This document shows, piece by piece, positions 63,238 to 64,000 of a stretch of DNA of 64,000 nucleotides (position 1 is its first letter; each line of letters opens with the position of its first letter). The DNA is from JBCCMA01 sp039026595 (GTDB lineage: Bacteria > Pseudomonadota > Gammaproteobacteria > Steroidobacterales > JBCCMA01), in assembly GCA_039026595.1 (NCBI GenBank), contig JBCCMA010000001.1, forward strand, positions 52,648 to 116,647. Direction: 5' to 3'. The translations under genes were made by a program, and so were the position numbers. The notes beneath the pieces are model-generated. The model had not been told where the DNA came from. It saw only the letters and a program-made list of their open reading frames with translations, and did no database searches.

Positions 63238-64000
63238 TCACTCGACCGCAAACGTGAGCGTCGCCCAGTTCGATTCATAGTCCACCGAAGGCTCAAGGCT
63301 TGGCACCATGTGGATCAAATGCACATACCAATCCCCGTTTGCGGTCAGCGGAATGCGGGCAACCCCTTTCTCATCTGTTCGCGTACGCACCGCGTCCACA
63401 GCCGAGTCGTCCTCGCGTTCACCAACGTAGCCGGCATAACTCGCATATACCAACTGATCACCCACGGGCTTTCCCTCAAAAAGCACCTGAACGGAAAGCT
63501 CATCTCCGGAAGTCAGTGTATAGGGGTTGGTCTGCGGCACGATTTCAATCGGGTAGCCAAACGGCTTGGTGACGTTATCAGTCCGATGATCGTCGACTTG
63601 AAATAGTGCTTTGACGTGTTTTGAGTACTTCTCGGCGATCTTGCCGTCCGGGGCGCCGGCGGCACGCCGCGCATACAGTACGTCGAGTACACCGTCATGA
63701 CGCAGGTAACTGTCAAAGTCCTCGGCGGTCATCTCGAGTACTCGCGGGCGGATGGATGCCCCAATGGCATAGGTCCCTGACTTACCGGACCGGAAATGCA
63801 GTTGGTTGAGGACGTCGGTCAGTTTCCATTGGGACGAATCGGGGAACACTGGCTTCGCTTCAGGGCCGACAATCCGGACATCCTGGAATCGATCGACCGC
63901 AACGTTGTTCTCACTTTCGGTGTAGGAGCCATTCATCAAAATGGCAACCGCATCCGCATTGGTATCGATGAAATAACGCTCGAACTTAAAGAACGTGTCG
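63238..64000 (-). CDS. DUF4198 domain protein (N-terminus cut by window edge)
   Basis: The frame is open across the right edge, so the true start is outside. Visible sequence includes FIDTNADAVAILMNGSY and the C-terminal beta domain NPYTLTSGDELSVQVLFEGKPV. The pattern IVPQTNPYTLTSGDELSV matches DUF4198, periplasmic proteins often linked to metal or nickel transport gene sets. No such genes are visible here. Confidence 0.8.
   Translation of the reverse strand, partial: DTFFKFERYFIDTNADAVAILMNGSYTESENNVAVDRFQDVRIVGPEAKPVFPDSSQWKLTDVLNQLHFRSGKSGTYAIGASIRPRVLEMTAEDFDSYLRHDGVLDVLYARRAAGAPDGKIAEKYSKHVKALFQVDDHRTDNVTKPFGYPIEIVPQTNPYTLTSGDELSVQVLFEGKPVGDQLVYASYAGYVGEREDDSAVDAVRTRTDEKGVARIPLTANGDWYVHLIHMVPSLEPSVDYESNWATLTFAVE

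Noticed and set aside
1..64000. CRISPR arrays, tRNA, rRNA, insertion sequences, prophage genes
   Set aside because: None recognised by eye; I could not run covariance or profile searches.

Overview
This window is chromosomal DNA from an anoxygenic phototrophic proteobacterium. The evidence is a bacteriochlorophyll a section of a photosynthesis gene cluster: light-independent protochlorophyllide reductase BchLNB, Mg-chelatase BchHID, BchM, BchF, BchG, BchP, the assembly proteins LhaA and PuhE, and the PpaA/PpsR regulator pair. The mix of other genes (S9 peptidases, a TonB receptor, VPLPA- and GlyGly-CTERM-type sorting tails, a DUF945 protein) suggests a marine or aquatic aerobic phototroph, probably a gammaproteobacterium. 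That placement is inference.

Positions 1-13558, minus strand: one tightly overlapping operon, read right to left as bchF-bchN-bchB-bchH-bchL-bchM-lhaA-puhE-bchI-bchD. The window edge cuts bchD near its C-terminus. The familiar puhABC and acsF genes are absent between lhaA and puhE, where only 12 bp separate the two. Positions 13559-13746 form the divergent control region, with two mirror-image PpsR-like sites and a hairpin over the ppaA ribosome-binding site. Positions 13747-20883, plus strand: ppaA-ppsR, then bchG, a PucC-type transporter gene, bchP, tspO and two small membrane-protein genes. A PpsR-like site lies just before bchG. The regulators, pigment synthesis and assembly genes thus share one regulatory centre. 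mscL (21038-21442) marks the right end of the cluster.

Positions 21527-36000 hold a very large Asp-rich secreted repeat protein, a three-gene unit (GT2 glycosyltransferase, DUF4922 HxHxQ protein, SpoIID-domain protein), a GNAT, a TonB-dependent receptor, an S9 peptidase and a small exported protein. Positions 36001-48513 carry a lipoprotein, a DUF945 protein, a deacylase of the aspartoacylase type, an SDR, a lone pseudopilin, a DUF2237 protein, a purple-acid-phosphatase-like enzyme and an ABC exporter pair whose permease carries an M1 peptidase domain.

Positions 48629-64000 carry small regulators (XRE and an OxyR-like LysR), a pirin, an alpha/beta hydrolase, a two-repeat lipoprotein, a polyamine-deacetylase-like protein, an exported tandem ABM-like protein, a VPLPA-CTERM protein, a DPP4-like peptidase with a BNR-propeller protein in one operon, a frameshifted small membrane protein and the C-terminal part of a DUF4198 protein cut by the right edge. 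I saw no rRNA, tRNA, CRISPR array or insertion sequence.
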